Of a DNA stretch of 64,000 nucleotides, positions 41,285 through 50,984 are shown piece after piece. The notes under the pieces are model-generated. The model searched no databases. It was not told the origin of the DNA and saw only the letters and a list, made by a program, of their open reading frames with translations. This DNA is from Chryseosolibacter sp036402075 (GTDB taxonomy: Bacteria > Bacteroidota > Bacteroidia > Cytophagales > Cyclobacteriaceae): the NCBI GenBank assembly GCA_036402075.1, contig DASWTP010000142.1, positions 1 to 64,000 on the forward strand, given 5' to 3'. The position numbers and the translations under genes are program-made. Every line of letters starts with the position of its first letter. The stretch's first letter is position 1.

Positions 41285-41786
41285 AGGCGTTGATCTTGGT
41301 TAATTTTTCCCGTACGGCATTCCGTGCACGAAACAGGTTTACTTTTACCTGGTTCATATCGATTTCCAGAATGTCGCAGATTTCGTTGTAGCTATACCCT
41401 TCGACATCGCGGAGGTGCATAACCTGTCTTTGCTTTTCCGGCAAAGCAGCGATAAACTGTGTTATTTTTTGCATGCTCTCATGTGCTTCAGTGGATTCAT
41501 GCGGAGTTAAAGTCTCTAGCCGGACATCGTAACTTTCTTCGATCGGTTGAGTCTGCTTACGATTCAGGCTTCTGATGCGGTCGAGCGAGAGGTTGCGGGT
41601 GATTCGCATGCACCATGCTTCCCAATTTTCGACTTCATTCATTTGCTCCCGACCGTTCCAGACCCGAATGAATACCTCCTGAACCACGTCTTTTGCTTCT
41701 TCTTCATTGCCTAGGAACCTCAAGGCAAACCGAAAAAGCTTGTTTTTCGCAGGCAGGACCCGATTTTGAAACGCTTCTAGGTTCAT
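41274..41786 (-). CDS. ECF RNA polymerase sigma factor
   Basis: 170 residues from ATG 41786 (MNLEAFQNRVLPAKNKL). The open frame continues another 34 codons upstream, but that part has no sigma homology. Region 2 is LGNEEEAKDVVQEVFIRVWNGR and WCMRITRNLSLDRIR; region 4 is LPEKQRQVMHLRDVEGYSYNEICDILEIDMNQVKVNLFRARNAVREKL. It is expected to drive its own operon: anti-sigma and three DUF4252 genes. Confidence 0.92.
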   Translation of the reverse strand: MNLEAFQNRVLPAKNKLFRFALRFLGNEEEAKDVVQEVFIRVWNGREQMNEVENWEAWCMRITRNLSLDRIRSLNRKQTQPIEESYDVRLETLTPHESTEAHESMQKITQFIAALPEKQRQVMHLRDVEGYSYNEICDILEIDMNQVKVNLFRARNAVREKLTKINAYGL

Positions 41787-41884
41787 CCGATTAAATTCAA
41801 TAACAAGACGGTGGGAATAGTGGGATGTTACAGGGCAAGGTAAAATATTTCCGGGTGGGGTGAAAGCGGAGCCGTCCACAGCGG

Positions 41885-44611
41885 TCACCTCTTCCTTTTC
41901 GCCTTTGCCTCGTTAATCAACTTCACATCTACATTTTCCCTGGAAATAGCCTCAAAGTTTCCTTTCCCGAGATTGGCCAGGTTTTCCAACGTTTTTGATG
42001 CGCCCACCCCCTTGCCAAAGTTGAATACAGTGAGGAAAATGTCGTTTTGCGAAAATTGTTCGATCAGTTTTTCAGTCTCTTCATCCATCGCAAACTCACC
42101 ATCGGTGGCAAGGATAATACGGTTGTTGCCTCCACGGATATAATTTTCATCAGCCACCTTATAAGCCATCTTAATTGCTGCCCGACCGTCAGTCTTGCCG
42201 GATGATGTTAAGTCGCTGACTGCCTTTTTGATCTTTTCTACTTCTTTAAAAGATGTTGGTTTCAACAACACTTTTGGTTTGCCGGAGAAACCAATGATTG
42301 ACACCTGGTCTTCCAATCTCATCATGTCAAGCATTCGCAGCATGGATTCCTTGAGTAAAGGAAGTTTTTCAGGTTGGTTCATCGATCCGGAAATATCGAG
42401 CAGCAAAACCATGTTGTTTGTAGCGTATCCTTCCATTGAGCGCAACTCTGTATTGGCTTCCCGGATATAAATTGTGTCTCGTTTTTCAATGTAGATCGTG
42501 TCGCGGGTATGGCTGGAACTGGCGGATGAGCGCGTTGTAGTTGTGTTGCCTTGTGTTGGTGTGGTATTTGGTTCAGTAGCACTTGCGGGGCGCAACGGCT
42601 CATTTGAATCCTGGCCATCAGTCAATCGTGTCCGATTTTTTTCACTTGTGGGATCAGGATATTTAACATTGAAAGCTTCAGGTTGAAATACGGTTTTCAG
42701 GTGTGGTGCCGTTGTAGATAACTCGCAAAACTTGTTGTAGTCGTCAACCACATCGTTATAAAGATAGATGATGCTGTAATATGGGTCGTTATACCGGGAA
42801 TTGGATGGTTTGCGGGGAGCGAGTTTTTGAAAATGCTCAACGAGCTGTCGTGACGTGGTTGGAACGTCCTCATAAGGTGAATATGGACAATTTCCGTTAT
42901 ATCTTCCGAGTTTTTGGATTCCTTGCAGATTGTCGAACTCTTTCGCAAGAACATCCCTGAGGGTAGATTCAATTTTTTCGGTGTTGATTTTTACAGTACT
43001 GTCACCGTTGTAAAATTTCCTGGCTTCGAATACGGCATCATGGTCGAGATCCACCAGATCGCGCAAGGCTTTTCCCGACTTTTGCCACGAGCTTTCCATG
43101 TTAGCCGGCAAAAAACTTTCGTAGATAGCCCTTACATCATTATAGAGTTTTTCCTTTTTGTCGTCCCAAGCCTTCATAAGCACTGCTTCACGCTCAAGGA
43201 TTTGATAAACTCTTTCAAGTCGGTCTTTCTCGTAACGTCTTTCTTTTACTTCCATATCCAACGAAGCACCAAGGTTGTCCATCTCCTTAAGAACGTTCAT
43301 GATTGTTTCAGCCTGCGCATTGAGTGACTTGGCGATGGATGGTGCCAGCGCCTTGCTGGCTGAGATCACTTTTTGGAAGTATGAATGTGGTACCTGGAAT
43401 TTCGAATAGTCAAGATACATCGGTTGACGCTTCTCGTACGAGGCGAGTGTTTTAAAATAGGATGCGGAGGAATTGAAGCTTGTCAGGGTGGATTGCAGTG
43501 AATGAGTTTGATGGTACGTTTCATTAATGAAGTCGATGTATTCGCTGAGCGCAGCAAAAACAGGTTTAGTGATGATGGTCTTCTGCGGTGCAGTTTTTAT
43601 CGGCTCAAAGGCTACTTCAGCGAAAGGCTTAATCTCCACGTTGACCTGAGTCTGTTCGTTTATGATCTCAAAGCCGGGCACGTACTTAAAGGTTGACAGT
43701 CCATAAAAACCGTCACGCTCTGAGAATTGAAGAAAGGTATTGTAGTCTGCAACGAGTGTGCCGTTAAAATGATTGATGAGGTTTAGATAAACGTCATTAT
43801 TGTGCTTGTCGCTTTTTGTGGCTTCGTAGTTGTGTTCGTCCAGGGCGTGCCGTTTTACGTCAATGTAGTCGGCATATACTTCTTTAAAATGTTCCCACAT
43901 GCTTGATGCCGGGTATTTGAGTGCTGGTTTTTGCGACTTCAATTTCTCAAGTGCTTGTGCGGAGGCGGCAATACTTGCCTCAAGTTTTTCTGCTGACCAG
44001 CCAGAATATGCAGCCTGGTGAAAGTTCAGGCGCCAGGCGTCAAGGAATGTGCGTTCGTTTTCAACAAGCGTGTGCAAGAGCACGCTTGTGGAGGAATACG
44101 CTGTGGTCGGGGCGTTTCCCGATGCTTTTTTATAGGCGTCTTCCAGTGACCTTTGCAGATCTGAATACTTTTTCCGGAAGTCAACAACGAGTGGCTGCAG
44201 ATCAGCGATGAGTTGTCTCGCCTGTTGGTAATTGTCTCGCTTGTAGTCTTCAAGTTTATAATATGTATCAAGTACTTTGCATTTTTCGTCAACCTTTTTC
44301 TCTGCTGAGCGCAAGTTCAGGAAAGCGTTGTTGATTTGTGAGGAGAGCACAGGGCTTTTAGGCTGCGAACTGATGGTGTTCACAAAGTATTCTTCAATTT
44401 GAAAAGGGCATGTGTACCGCGTTCGCTCAGGATATTTTCCAGCGAGCACATCATACTGTTTGAAAGCTGTCTCCACGACATCGCTTACTTCTTCACCTGC
44501 ACGATTGGCATAGGCGCTGTATGCGTTGAGCGTCTTTTGGGCGGCAGAGGTGGCTTGTCCTAATGCATTTGAAGAAACCACCAGTAGAAAGCATCCGAGA
44601 AATGTTTTCAT
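41885..44611 (-). CDS. Exported VWA-domain protein
   Basis: 908 residues from ATG 44611. Signal peptide 1-19. A long helical part (about 25-560) without recognised domain is followed by a Thr/Ser/Asn-rich linker (TPTQGNTTTTRSSASSSHT). The C-terminal VWA domain carries an intact MIDAS motif DISGSM (Asp739, Ser741, Ser743) and a later TDGEF. VWA domains bind protein partners in a metal-dependent way. The last base lies about 100 bases from the sigma gene start, so it could be read through into that operon. Confidence 0.85.
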   Translation of the reverse strand: MKTFLGCFLLVVSSNALGQATSAAQKTLNAYSAYANRAGEEVSDVVETAFKQYDVLAGKYPERTRYTCPFQIEEYFVNTISSQPKSPVLSSQINNAFLNLRSAEKKVDEKCKVLDTYYKLEDYKRDNYQQARQLIADLQPLVVDFRKKYSDLQRSLEDAYKKASGNAPTTAYSSTSVLLHTLVENERTFLDAWRLNFHQAAYSGWSAEKLEASIAASAQALEKLKSQKPALKYPASSMWEHFKEVYADYIDVKRHALDEHNYEATKSDKHNNDVYLNLINHFNGTLVADYNTFLQFSERDGFYGLSTFKYVPGFEIINEQTQVNVEIKPFAEVAFEPIKTAPQKTIITKPVFAALSEYIDFINETYHQTHSLQSTLTSFNSSASYFKTLASYEKRQPMYLDYSKFQVPHSYFQKVISASKALAPSIAKSLNAQAETIMNVLKEMDNLGASLDMEVKERRYEKDRLERVYQILEREAVLMKAWDDKKEKLYNDVRAIYESFLPANMESSWQKSGKALRDLVDLDHDAVFEARKFYNGDSTVKINTEKIESTLRDVLAKEFDNLQGIQKLGRYNGNCPYSPYEDVPTTSRQLVEHFQKLAPRKPSNSRYNDPYYSIIYLYNDVVDDYNKFCELSTTAPHLKTVFQPEAFNVKYPDPTSEKNRTRLTDGQDSNEPLRPASATEPNTTPTQGNTTTTRSSASSSHTRDTIYIEKRDTIYIREANTELRSMEGYATNNMVLLLDISGSMNQPEKLPLLKESMLRMLDMMRLEDQVSIIGFSGKPKVLLKPTSFKEVEKIKKAVSDLTSSGKTDGRAAIKMAYKVADENYIRGGNNRIILATDGEFAMDEETEKLIEQFSQNDIFLTVFNFGKGVGASKTLENLANLGKGNFEAISRENVDVKLINEAKAKRKR

Positions 44612-44652
44612 AATCAGCAATTATGTTCCGAAAGCGTAAACTTCAAAATATC

Positions 44653-45174
44653 CTATAGCAACTTCGCTTCAACGTCCTTCCAGTCAGCAAACCGGTTAAA
44701 GTGGTTAATGTGCATATTGTGTGGTGCTGTGAAGATATATTTCTCGCCATTGAAGCGCTCCAGGTTGTGTGGAAGATCATCGATCATAAAATCACCGTAC
44801 ACTACCGCCTTGCTCCCGCAGAACACAAACTGTTTCCAGGAAAGGAAAGGGAAATATTGTTGGAGCCACTGCAGCTTTTCGGTGAGGGATTGAGGAAACT
44901 CCATGGCTGCACTCACAATGAATACCTCGTATTTTTTGTTCAGCTTTTCCATCACCTGCTGGCTGTTTTCGTTCGGCAGCATATCGCGAAAGAAATTGAC
45001 GCGGTAAGGGAACTGGCGCAGCACGGAATGATTGTCCGGGAAACCCTCATCTTCATTTTTATTGTTGAGCACCGAGCGCTCTACACGCACACCGAATTCT
45101 TTTTCATAATAGTTGATAAACTGGCCGGTTGCGTCTGCGAGCACATCATCCATATCCACAATCAGTCGTTTCAT
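44653..45174 (-). CDS. 5'(3')-deoxyribonucleotidase-like HAD phosphatase
   Basis: 173 residues of the NT5C type. Motif I is DMDDVLAD (Asp7 and Asp9). FRDMLPNENSQQVMEKLNKKYEVFIVSAA gives motif II, and a Lys with FMIDDLPHNLE gives motifs III-IV. The family dephosphorylates deoxynucleoside monophosphates and related molecules in the cytosol. TAAAGGTA on the plus strand at 45187 (minus TACCTTTA) is close to a -7 element. Confidence 0.88.
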   Translation of the reverse strand: MKRLIVDMDDVLADATGQFINYYEKEFGVRVERSVLNNKNEDEGFPDNHSVLRQFPYRVNFFRDMLPNENSQQVMEKLNKKYEVFIVSAAMEFPQSLTEKLQWLQQYFPFLSWKQFVFCGSKAVVYGDFMIDDLPHNLERFNGEKYIFTAPHNMHINHFNRFADWKDVEAKLL

Positions 45175-45304
45175 GTTCTGACTCTTTAAAGGTAAGGTTT
45201 GTAACTGCTAAACTTGTGATTTTCAACTCGCCAAGCAATACTTAACGTGACCTTAACGTTGGAAAAAGCATTGATAATAGCGCCAAAAAAGGGTACATTA
45301 AATA

Positions 45305-45691
45305 ATGCAAGATCAGGAGGCCATTGTAGTGCTGCATCATTTTGACTCGGGTATTGAGGCAAATATTGCCAAGTCGAAACTCGATGCCTACGATATTCCC
45401 TGCTTTCTCACCGAGGAAAATATGGCTGCCCTCTACCAGCAAGCGTTTGCAATCAAGGTGAGGCTGCACGTTTTTGAGAAAGACCGTGAGCAAGCGTATC
45501 GGATCTTATTTCAACTGCAAAGCGCTGGCAATGAGACAACATGCCCTCAGTGCCGTTCCACGTCTGTTGTTCGGGATTTCCCTCAGAAGTTTTCAGCGGA
45601 ATTTGCGGGTGCCCTGAAGGTGATATTTTTTGGAATCTTTATGCCGGGCAAAAAAATCTTCCGCTGCCAGCAATGCAATCATGAATTTTGA
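45305..45691 (+). CDS. DUF2007 protein with C-terminal zinc ribbon
   Basis: 128 residues. The N-terminal DUF2007 (IVVLHHFDSGIEANIAKSKLDAYDIPCFLTEENM) resembles signal-transducing PII-like folds. The end has a four-Cys ribbon: CPQC at about 81-84 and CQQC near the C-terminus. The family role is unknown. It is followed after 41 bases by the SLOG-type gene in the same direction. Confidence 0.85.
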   Translation: MQDQEAIVVLHHFDSGIEANIAKSKLDAYDIPCFLTEENMAALYQQAFAIKVRLHVFEKDREQAYRILFQLQSAGNETTCPQCRSTSVVRDFPQKFSAEFAGALKVIFFGIFMPGKKIFRCQQCNHEF

Positions 45692-45732
45692 TTGTCTAAT
45701 TCCTAAATTAGCACACTAGCATTATTACAAAT

Positions 45733-46239
45733 ATGAGTGTAAAAACGATTGTGGGTATCATGGGGCCGGGCGAAAGTGCAACTCCGGAAGACAACGAGAT
45801 AGCCTTTGAACTGGGAAAGGCAATCGCTGAAAGGGGTTGGGTTTTATTGACCGGTGGCCGTAGCTTTGGCGTGATGGATGCCGCCATGAAAGGCGCGCAT
45901 GAAGCCGATGGGTTAACGATTGGAATTCTTCCCAACGACAACGCAGTAAATTCATCAGACAACGCGGATATAAAGATTCTCACTGGAATGGGCAGCGCCC
46001 GGAACCTGATCAACGTGTTGTCGAGTCACGTGATCGTTGTCATTGGTATGGCGGCTGGAACCGCTTCGGAGGTTGCGTTGGCGCTAAAATCAAACAAAAA
46101 AGTGATTCTTCTCAACCAGGATGAGATCACCATTCGTTTTTTCAAGAATATCGGAACCTATAAAGTAATGATCGCGACCACCGTTGACGAGACGATCGCG
46201 ATGATTAAAGATTACTTATCCGTTTATCACGTTCACTGA
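45733..46239 (+). CDS. TIGR00725/LOG-like SLOG-superfamily nucleotide-binding protein
   Basis: 168 residues. VGIMGPGESATPEDNEIAFELGKAIAERGWVLLTGGRSFGVMDAAMKGA matches the Rossmann-like signature of the LOG/TIGR00725 group, and the MGSARNLINVLSSHVIVVIGMAAGTASEVALAL segment holds the second nucleotide-contact loop. Members bind nucleotide or molybdenum cofactor, or cleave cytokinin riboside monophosphate. The full PGGxGT(x)nE motif is altered to GMAAGTASE. Probably cytosolic. Confidence 0.85.
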   Translation: MSVKTIVGIMGPGESATPEDNEIAFELGKAIAERGWVLLTGGRSFGVMDAAMKGAHEADGLTIGILPNDNAVNSSDNADIKILTGMGSARNLINVLSSHVIVVIGMAAGTASEVALALKSNKKVILLNQDEITIRFFKNIGTYKVMIATTVDETIAMIKDYLSVYHVH

Positions 46240-46240
46240 C

Positions 46241-48007
46241 CTACTTCTTCAGTACAGTAAACTCAACTCTACGGTTGTTAGCCTGGCCATCAGGGGTATC
46301 GTTGGTATCGATGGGCTTCGATTCACCATAGCCGTGGGCGCTTAGCCTGCCGCTGTCAATTCCCTGGCTGATGAGGTAGTCTACCACGGATTGCGAACGT
46401 CCCTGCGAAAGTGTTTCATTGTATTCATCTGAACCTTTGTTGTCAGTATGCCCAGCGATCTCGATTTCCACCGATGGATTTTCTTTAAGGAACGCCACCA
46501 CTTTATTAAGTTCCACGAAGGATTCTTTTTTCAGCTCAGTTTTATCAAATGCGAAATAAATGTTCTTCAGGCGCACAGTCACTCCAATCTCGATCGGCTG
46601 CAGGTAAATGTCTTTTGCAAATGGGGAGCGGTCTTCACTATCGGCTGACACACTGTCGATGGCATTGAGGTAACCCTCGGCCGATGCGGAGATAAGGTAC
46701 CACCCGAGGCGAGGAATCGTGTGGTCGTAGCGTCCATCCGACACCGTAGCCTGCATTCCTGCCCGTCTGTCAACCTTCGAAGTGATTACGATTTTGGGTG
46801 AAGGAATAATCTTTTCGGTTTTGCTATCATACACATTCCCTGTGAGCATCAGCGCTTTTGCCACCGGGGTGAGGAAAAGTTCGATGTTGATTGTTGTGTC
46901 GCTGTAAATGGTTGGAACTTTAAAAGTTTCCTCTTTTCCCGGCTGATAGCCGGGTGCGCTCGCCACAACAGCGTATTGATTTACTTCGTCCATCTTCGTT
47001 TCAAATTTTCCGGTTCCGTTTGACCGAAGTTTCAAGGGTTCCCTGTCTTTCAGTTTGACCGTAACATCAGCGGAGATCGGGTTATTCGTCTTCTGATCGT
47101 ATACCATCCCGACAAGATTGATCTTAAGGTTCTTCGGAACGAGCATGTAGAGATCAAGCTGTGCGCCTTCAATGGCTTTATTTGCGCGGCTTGTAAAAAC
47201 GTTGCCAGCGTTGTCCATTGTGAAGTAGTAGTCTAGCGCGCTGGTGTTGATCGGTTTACCGAGGTTGATCGGCTCAGACCAGTTCATCCATGTATCGTCA
47301 GTCCGTGTGGTTCGGTAAATATCTACTCCGCCCTGGCGCCCAGGAGCTTGTCGCGCACTGCCGAAGAAAAGTGTTTTTTGATCCGGTCCAATAAAAGGCC
47401 CTACATCATCGAGGTTGGTGCTTAATTTAAGTTTTACAGGCCTTGAGTATGAGCCATCATTCTGCAGGTGGCTGGCGTATAAGTCTGAATTCTGGCTGTT
47501 CTCAATTTCACTGAAGTAAATAATAATGTGCTTCCTGTCAGACGACATGCTGGCGCCATAAAATCGCCCCTTGTTCATTTTTTTGAAATCAGTAACGTCC
47601 AGCTCGTTGATGGAGCCATTAGCGTTGGCAATTGAAAACCCTTTTTCGCCCCGGGTTCTTCCGCCTTTAATGAACAAGCTTCCGTCAGGCAATACAGTGA
47701 AGACCTGGTTTGAACGGTGAACATTGAATGGAGAGCCTAGATGCTGTGCCGGACTCCATACACCGTTTGCGTCTTTTTTCGACATCCAGATATCCTGGGT
47801 GTCGTCTTTCCCCATGGTATTTTCGGGATGATCTTGCACGAAAAAGTACAACGTATTCCCGTCAGGTGACACAATGGGGGCGGCCTCATGGTGGAATGTG
47901 TTGACCGTCTTATCCATTTTCACAAGCTCATAGCGTGATGAAAATTGCTGGGCCGTGACTGTAAAGGAGAAAAATGAGAGAAGGAGAACTGGTAAACAGG
48001 TCTTCAT
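46241..48007 (-). CDS. OmpA-family protein with PD40 propeller and carboxypeptidase-regulatory domains
   Basis: 588 residues. Signal peptide 1-19. Residues about 35-300 form PD40-like propeller repeats (IVSPDGNTLYFFVQ, IGPDQKTLFFGSA). Residues 310-470 form two carboxypeptidase-regulatory-like beta domains (VGMVYDQKTNNPI, LTGNVYDSKTEKI). Residues 480-588 form an OmpA peptidoglycan-binding domain (IYFAFDKTELKKES, AGHTDNKGSDEYNETLSQGRSQSV, NNRRVEF). This architecture is typical of Bacteroidota outer-membrane proteins that anchor to the wall, some in the type IX secretion or gliding machinery. The end lies 1 base from the convergent SLOG gene. Confidence 0.9.
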   Translation of the reverse strand: MKTCLPVLLLSFFSFTVTAQQFSSRYELVKMDKTVNTFHHEAAPIVSPDGNTLYFFVQDHPENTMGKDDTQDIWMSKKDANGVWSPAQHLGSPFNVHRSNQVFTVLPDGSLFIKGGRTRGEKGFSIANANGSINELDVTDFKKMNKGRFYGASMSSDRKHIIIYFSEIENSQNSDLYASHLQNDGSYSRPVKLKLSTNLDDVGPFIGPDQKTLFFGSARQAPGRQGGVDIYRTTRTDDTWMNWSEPINLGKPINTSALDYYFTMDNAGNVFTSRANKAIEGAQLDLYMLVPKNLKINLVGMVYDQKTNNPISADVTVKLKDREPLKLRSNGTGKFETKMDEVNQYAVVASAPGYQPGKEETFKVPTIYSDTTINIELFLTPVAKALMLTGNVYDSKTEKIIPSPKIVITSKVDRRAGMQATVSDGRYDHTIPRLGWYLISASAEGYLNAIDSVSADSEDRSPFAKDIYLQPIEIGVTVRLKNIYFAFDKTELKKESFVELNKVVAFLKENPSVEIEIAGHTDNKGSDEYNETLSQGRSQSVVDYLISQGIDSGRLSAHGYGESKPIDTNDTPDGQANNRRVEFTVLKK

Positions 48008-48185
48008 TGGTATAGGGAATTAGTCTGATTGTAAAGGTAAGGTTTTTGAATGATTTCTCGATTGCCAACGAACGCAGCATCTTACAACTGGCAGACTTGT
48101 TACGTCTTTCACCTACGCTGGCTTCGCGCACAAAAACTAAAGCGCTACAGCCTCACATTGCAAAACAATCTTGATAAAGACAGCG

Positions 48186-48623
48186 CTAGGGTCTTGTGAT
48201 CAGGCCCCGTCCACTCATCACAATGGCGACTACGATGATCACCAGCGCAATCGTATTAAAAATGAACATGCGTTTATGTTTCGCTTCGCTGTTCTCCATT
48301 TTCTTTGACGTGACCCTGGCCATTGTAATGAGTACGATGGCGATCAGCATCATCAGGGAATGCTCAACGAGCCAGTAACGAGTAGAAGCCTCTTTCATAG
48401 CAGCGCCTGAAAATTGGACGAAAGGGCTCACAAAATACAGGATTAATCCCACGAGCAATTGTGTGTGTGTGAAAATAAACAGAAACAAGCCAAGGCGATT
48501 GTCAAGGGAGCCGTATGGTTTTCTGCCTAACCATCCCATTAATGACTGAACGATAACAACAACCAGTAAAATGAGAACAAAGTATCGCAGGAACGAATGG
48601 GTGTGAAGCAGGCCGGTATACAT
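48186..48623 (-). CDS. Cytochrome-b-like four-helix membrane protein
   Basis: 145 residues from ATG 48623 (MYTGLLHTHSFLRY). Four hydrophobic helices are present, with His residues in the first (LLHTHSFLRYFVL), second (FIFTHTQLLVGLI) and third (WLVEHSLMMLIAI) that could bind haem. Such proteins are common in Bacteroidota and are called cytochrome b-like. Haem binding is not proven. It is divergent from the ligand-gated channel gene, 110 bases apart. Confidence 0.75.
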   Translation of the reverse strand: MYTGLLHTHSFLRYFVLILLVVVIVQSLMGWLGRKPYGSLDNRLGLFLFIFTHTQLLVGLILYFVSPFVQFSGAAMKEASTRYWLVEHSLMMLIAIVLITMARVTSKKMENSEAKHKRMFIFNTIALVIIVVAIVMSGRGLITRP

Positions 48624-48733
48624 ATTTATTATATTTTGCTCCAAATTAGTACACGACCGCCACACTGAAAAATGGAATGCTTAAATAATGCTTTTTCGCG
48701 GAAAGCTTAATACTTTTAGCGCAAATCCCACGA

Positions 48734-49699
48734 ATGAAATCATTTGTAACGATGGTGCTGTTGGCGCTGTCCACTTCTGTGTTTTGCCAATCGGCTGATT
48801 CTTTGGCGGGCGCTGGCCCCGACACCGTCAAAGTCGGTGCGTTTGTGATCAGCGTGCACGATATTAACTTTCATGAGAAAGAATATACCATTCGTTTCTG
48901 GTTGTGGTTCTTGCATCACAATGAGGAATTTGATTTCTCGAAACAACTTGACATCCCCAACGCCAAAAACATTGAATTTGAGGAACCCATCACCGATTCG
49001 ATCGATGGAAAAGCCTGGGTGATCATGAAGATGAAGTGCGTGATGAAACAAAACTGGAACGTGAAGGATTTTCCCTTTGATGAACAGCATATAAAAGTTG
49101 AGATTGAGAACACTCTTTTTGACAATACCAGTCTCGTTTTTATGCCGGACACTACCGGAAGCATTTTCGATGACAAAGAGGCCATTGACGGTTGGGTGAT
49201 AAAAAATTTTAAAGTGACCACAGCCGAAAACGACTATCAAACCGGGTTTGGTGACCCACGTCCAGGCCACGACTCATCTGTATTTTCGCAGTTCTTGATT
49301 CAAATGGATCTGGAGCGCGATGCATGGGGATTATTCATGAAGATCTTTATCGGGATGTATATCGCGTTCCTTATTTCAACGATAAGTTTCACGCCTCATC
49401 CCTCCGAACTTGAGCCGCGGTTTGGATTGCCTGTCGGTGGTTTGTTTGCTGCTGTCGGTAATAAGTACATCATAGATTCGCTGATGCCGGAGTCCTCATC
49501 GTTTACGTTGGTTGACACGCTGCACGCCCTTACGTTTCTTAGCATTCTTGCGACACTTGTTATCTCAGCAGTTGCGCTCAAACTGCACGACTACGGCAAA
49601 ACTGAAAAGGCGCTTTGGGTGAATCGGTTTTTCTCGAAAATTGTGGTTTCGCTCTACGTTATCCTCAATATTGTCTTTATCTCGATTGCCTTGCTGTAG
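48734..49699 (+). CDS. Pentameric ligand-gated ion channel homologue
   Basis: 321 residues. Signal peptide 1-19. Residues about 30-195 form the extracellular beta-sandwich, with the conserved loop WNVKDFPFDEQHIKVEIEN (108-126, FPFDEQ at 113-118). There is no flanking Cys pair, as in GLIC and ELIC. Four helices follow: M1 about 199-220, M2 with RFGLPVGGLFAAVGNKYIID (229-248), M3 about 258-283 and M4 about 299-320. The P at 252 and the LVD before M3 match the family. The M2 is rich in Gly and Ala rather than the usual polar rings. The ligand and ion choice are unknown. Confidence 0.82.
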   Translation: MKSFVTMVLLALSTSVFCQSADSLAGAGPDTVKVGAFVISVHDINFHEKEYTIRFWLWFLHHNEEFDFSKQLDIPNAKNIEFEEPITDSIDGKAWVIMKMKCVMKQNWNVKDFPFDEQHIKVEIENTLFDNTSLVFMPDTTGSIFDDKEAIDGWVIKNFKVTTAENDYQTGFGDPRPGHDSSVFSQFLIQMDLERDAWGLFMKIFIGMYIAFLISTISFTPHPSELEPRFGLPVGGLFAAVGNKYIIDSLMPESSSFTLVDTLHALTFLSILATLVISAVALKLHDYGKTEKALWVNRFFSKIVVSLYVILNIVFISIALL

Positions 49700-49821
49700 C
49701 AGTGGGCAATGGATTTTGCATTTTGTCAAGAGACTTTAACCGTTGGTCTGCAATTGTTAGTATCCTTCCGTCTCTTTCATTAACTTCATTCCTGTTCCGC
49801 CTGGAAACATAAATTTAATAC

Positions 49822-50979
49822 ATGAAAGCGATGTTATATTTCGGCATTTCCATTGTCCTGGCTTTATTCTCATGCAACGATAAGAGCAGTGAAGACACCG
49901 TTCAGCCTGGAGCGGAAGAAGCGTTTACAGGAGAAGTGATTGAATCGCAGCAACAAAAGTTTGGTGTCATTAAGATCACGGAAGATCTTCGGAATCCTTG
50001 GGGGATTGCTTTTCTGCCAGATGGACGCATCTTAGTGACCGAACGCGCTGGTTCAATCCGCATCATTAAAGATGGAAAGCTGCTGGAAGACCGCATCAGT
50101 GGTGTTCCCAAAGTGTATGCACAGGGCCAGGGTGGTTTGCTCGATATACAATTACATCCGGATTACGCAACCAACGGCTGGATCTACTTAAGCTACTCAA
50201 AGCCCGGGCCTGGTGGTGCCGGCACTACTATCGCGAGAACAAAATTAGATGGAAACACATTTACTGAATTCCAGGAATTGTTTTCAGCACAGCCGTTCAG
50301 TAATTCAGGTGTACACTTCGGTTCACGCATCGCGTTTGATGGGAAGGGTTTCATCTTCTTCTCATCAGGTGAGCGCGGCACGATGGATAATGCGCAAACC
50401 CTCACCAACCATCTCGGAAAAATTATTCGCCTTCATGATGATGGACGTGTTCCGGCAGACAACCCGTTTGTTGGCACGCCTAATGCCAAACCGGAGATCT
50501 GGAGTTACGGCCACCGAAATCCGCAAGGCCTGATCTATGATAAAGAGAATCAGTTATTGATCGATCACGAGCACGGGCCACGGGGCGGGGACGAAATCAA
50601 CATTATTCAAAAAGGAAAGAACTACGGCTGGCCAAAAATTTCGTATGGCATTAATTACGATGGCAGTGTGCTCACAGACAAAACCGCGTTGCCCGGAATG
50701 GAGCAACCCATCTGGTACTATGTTCCTTCCATTGCCCCATGTGGTATGGCAAAAGTGACCAGCGACAAATACCCTGGCTGGAAGGGCAATCTCTTGATCG
50801 GTGCGCTGGCGCTGCAACACATTTCTCGCGTTGAGATCAAAGATGGTAAGTACGTAACGCACGAAAAACTCCTGCAAGATTTTGCACGCTTTCGCGCCCT
50901 TGCACAAGGTCCGGATGGATTGATCTATGCAGTTACGGAAAGCCCTGGAACGTTGATAAAGCTGGTGCCGGTGAAATAG
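49822..50979 (+). CDS. PQQ-dependent sugar (aldose) dehydrogenase, lipoprotein
   Basis: 385 residues. The lipoprotein signal ends LALFSC (Cys18). The six-bladed glucose/sorbosone dehydrogenase propeller is indicated by NPWGIAFLPDGRILVTERAG, LDIQLHPDYATNGWIYLSYS, HFGSRIAFDGKGFIFFSSGERG, YGHRNPQGL and EHGPRGGDEIN, containing the His and Arg that bind PQQ and Ca. It oxidises aldoses in the periplasm. A C-terminal YVPSIAPCGMAKV segment is also typical. It is monocistronic. Confidence 0.92.
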   Translation: MKAMLYFGISIVLALFSCNDKSSEDTVQPGAEEAFTGEVIESQQQKFGVIKITEDLRNPWGIAFLPDGRILVTERAGSIRIIKDGKLLEDRISGVPKVYAQGQGGLLDIQLHPDYATNGWIYLSYSKPGPGGAGTTIARTKLDGNTFTEFQELFSAQPFSNSGVHFGSRIAFDGKGFIFFSSGERGTMDNAQTLTNHLGKIIRLHDDGRVPADNPFVGTPNAKPEIWSYGHRNPQGLIYDKENQLLIDHEHGPRGGDEINIIQKGKNYGWPKISYGINYDGSVLTDKTALPGMEQPIWYYVPSIAPCGMAKVTSDKYPGWKGNLLIGALALQHISRVEIKDGKYVTHEKLLQDFARFRALAQGPDGLIYAVTESPGTLIKLVPVK

Positions 50980-50984
50980 CGGAG

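Noticed and set aside
41787..41888. 34-residue N-terminal extension of the ECF sigma gene
   Set aside because: Sigma homology starts at the ATG 41786; the added part is unrelated, low-quality sequence.
45758..45955. Minus-strand frames over the SLOG-type gene
   Set aside because: Antisense shadows of a well-supported gene.
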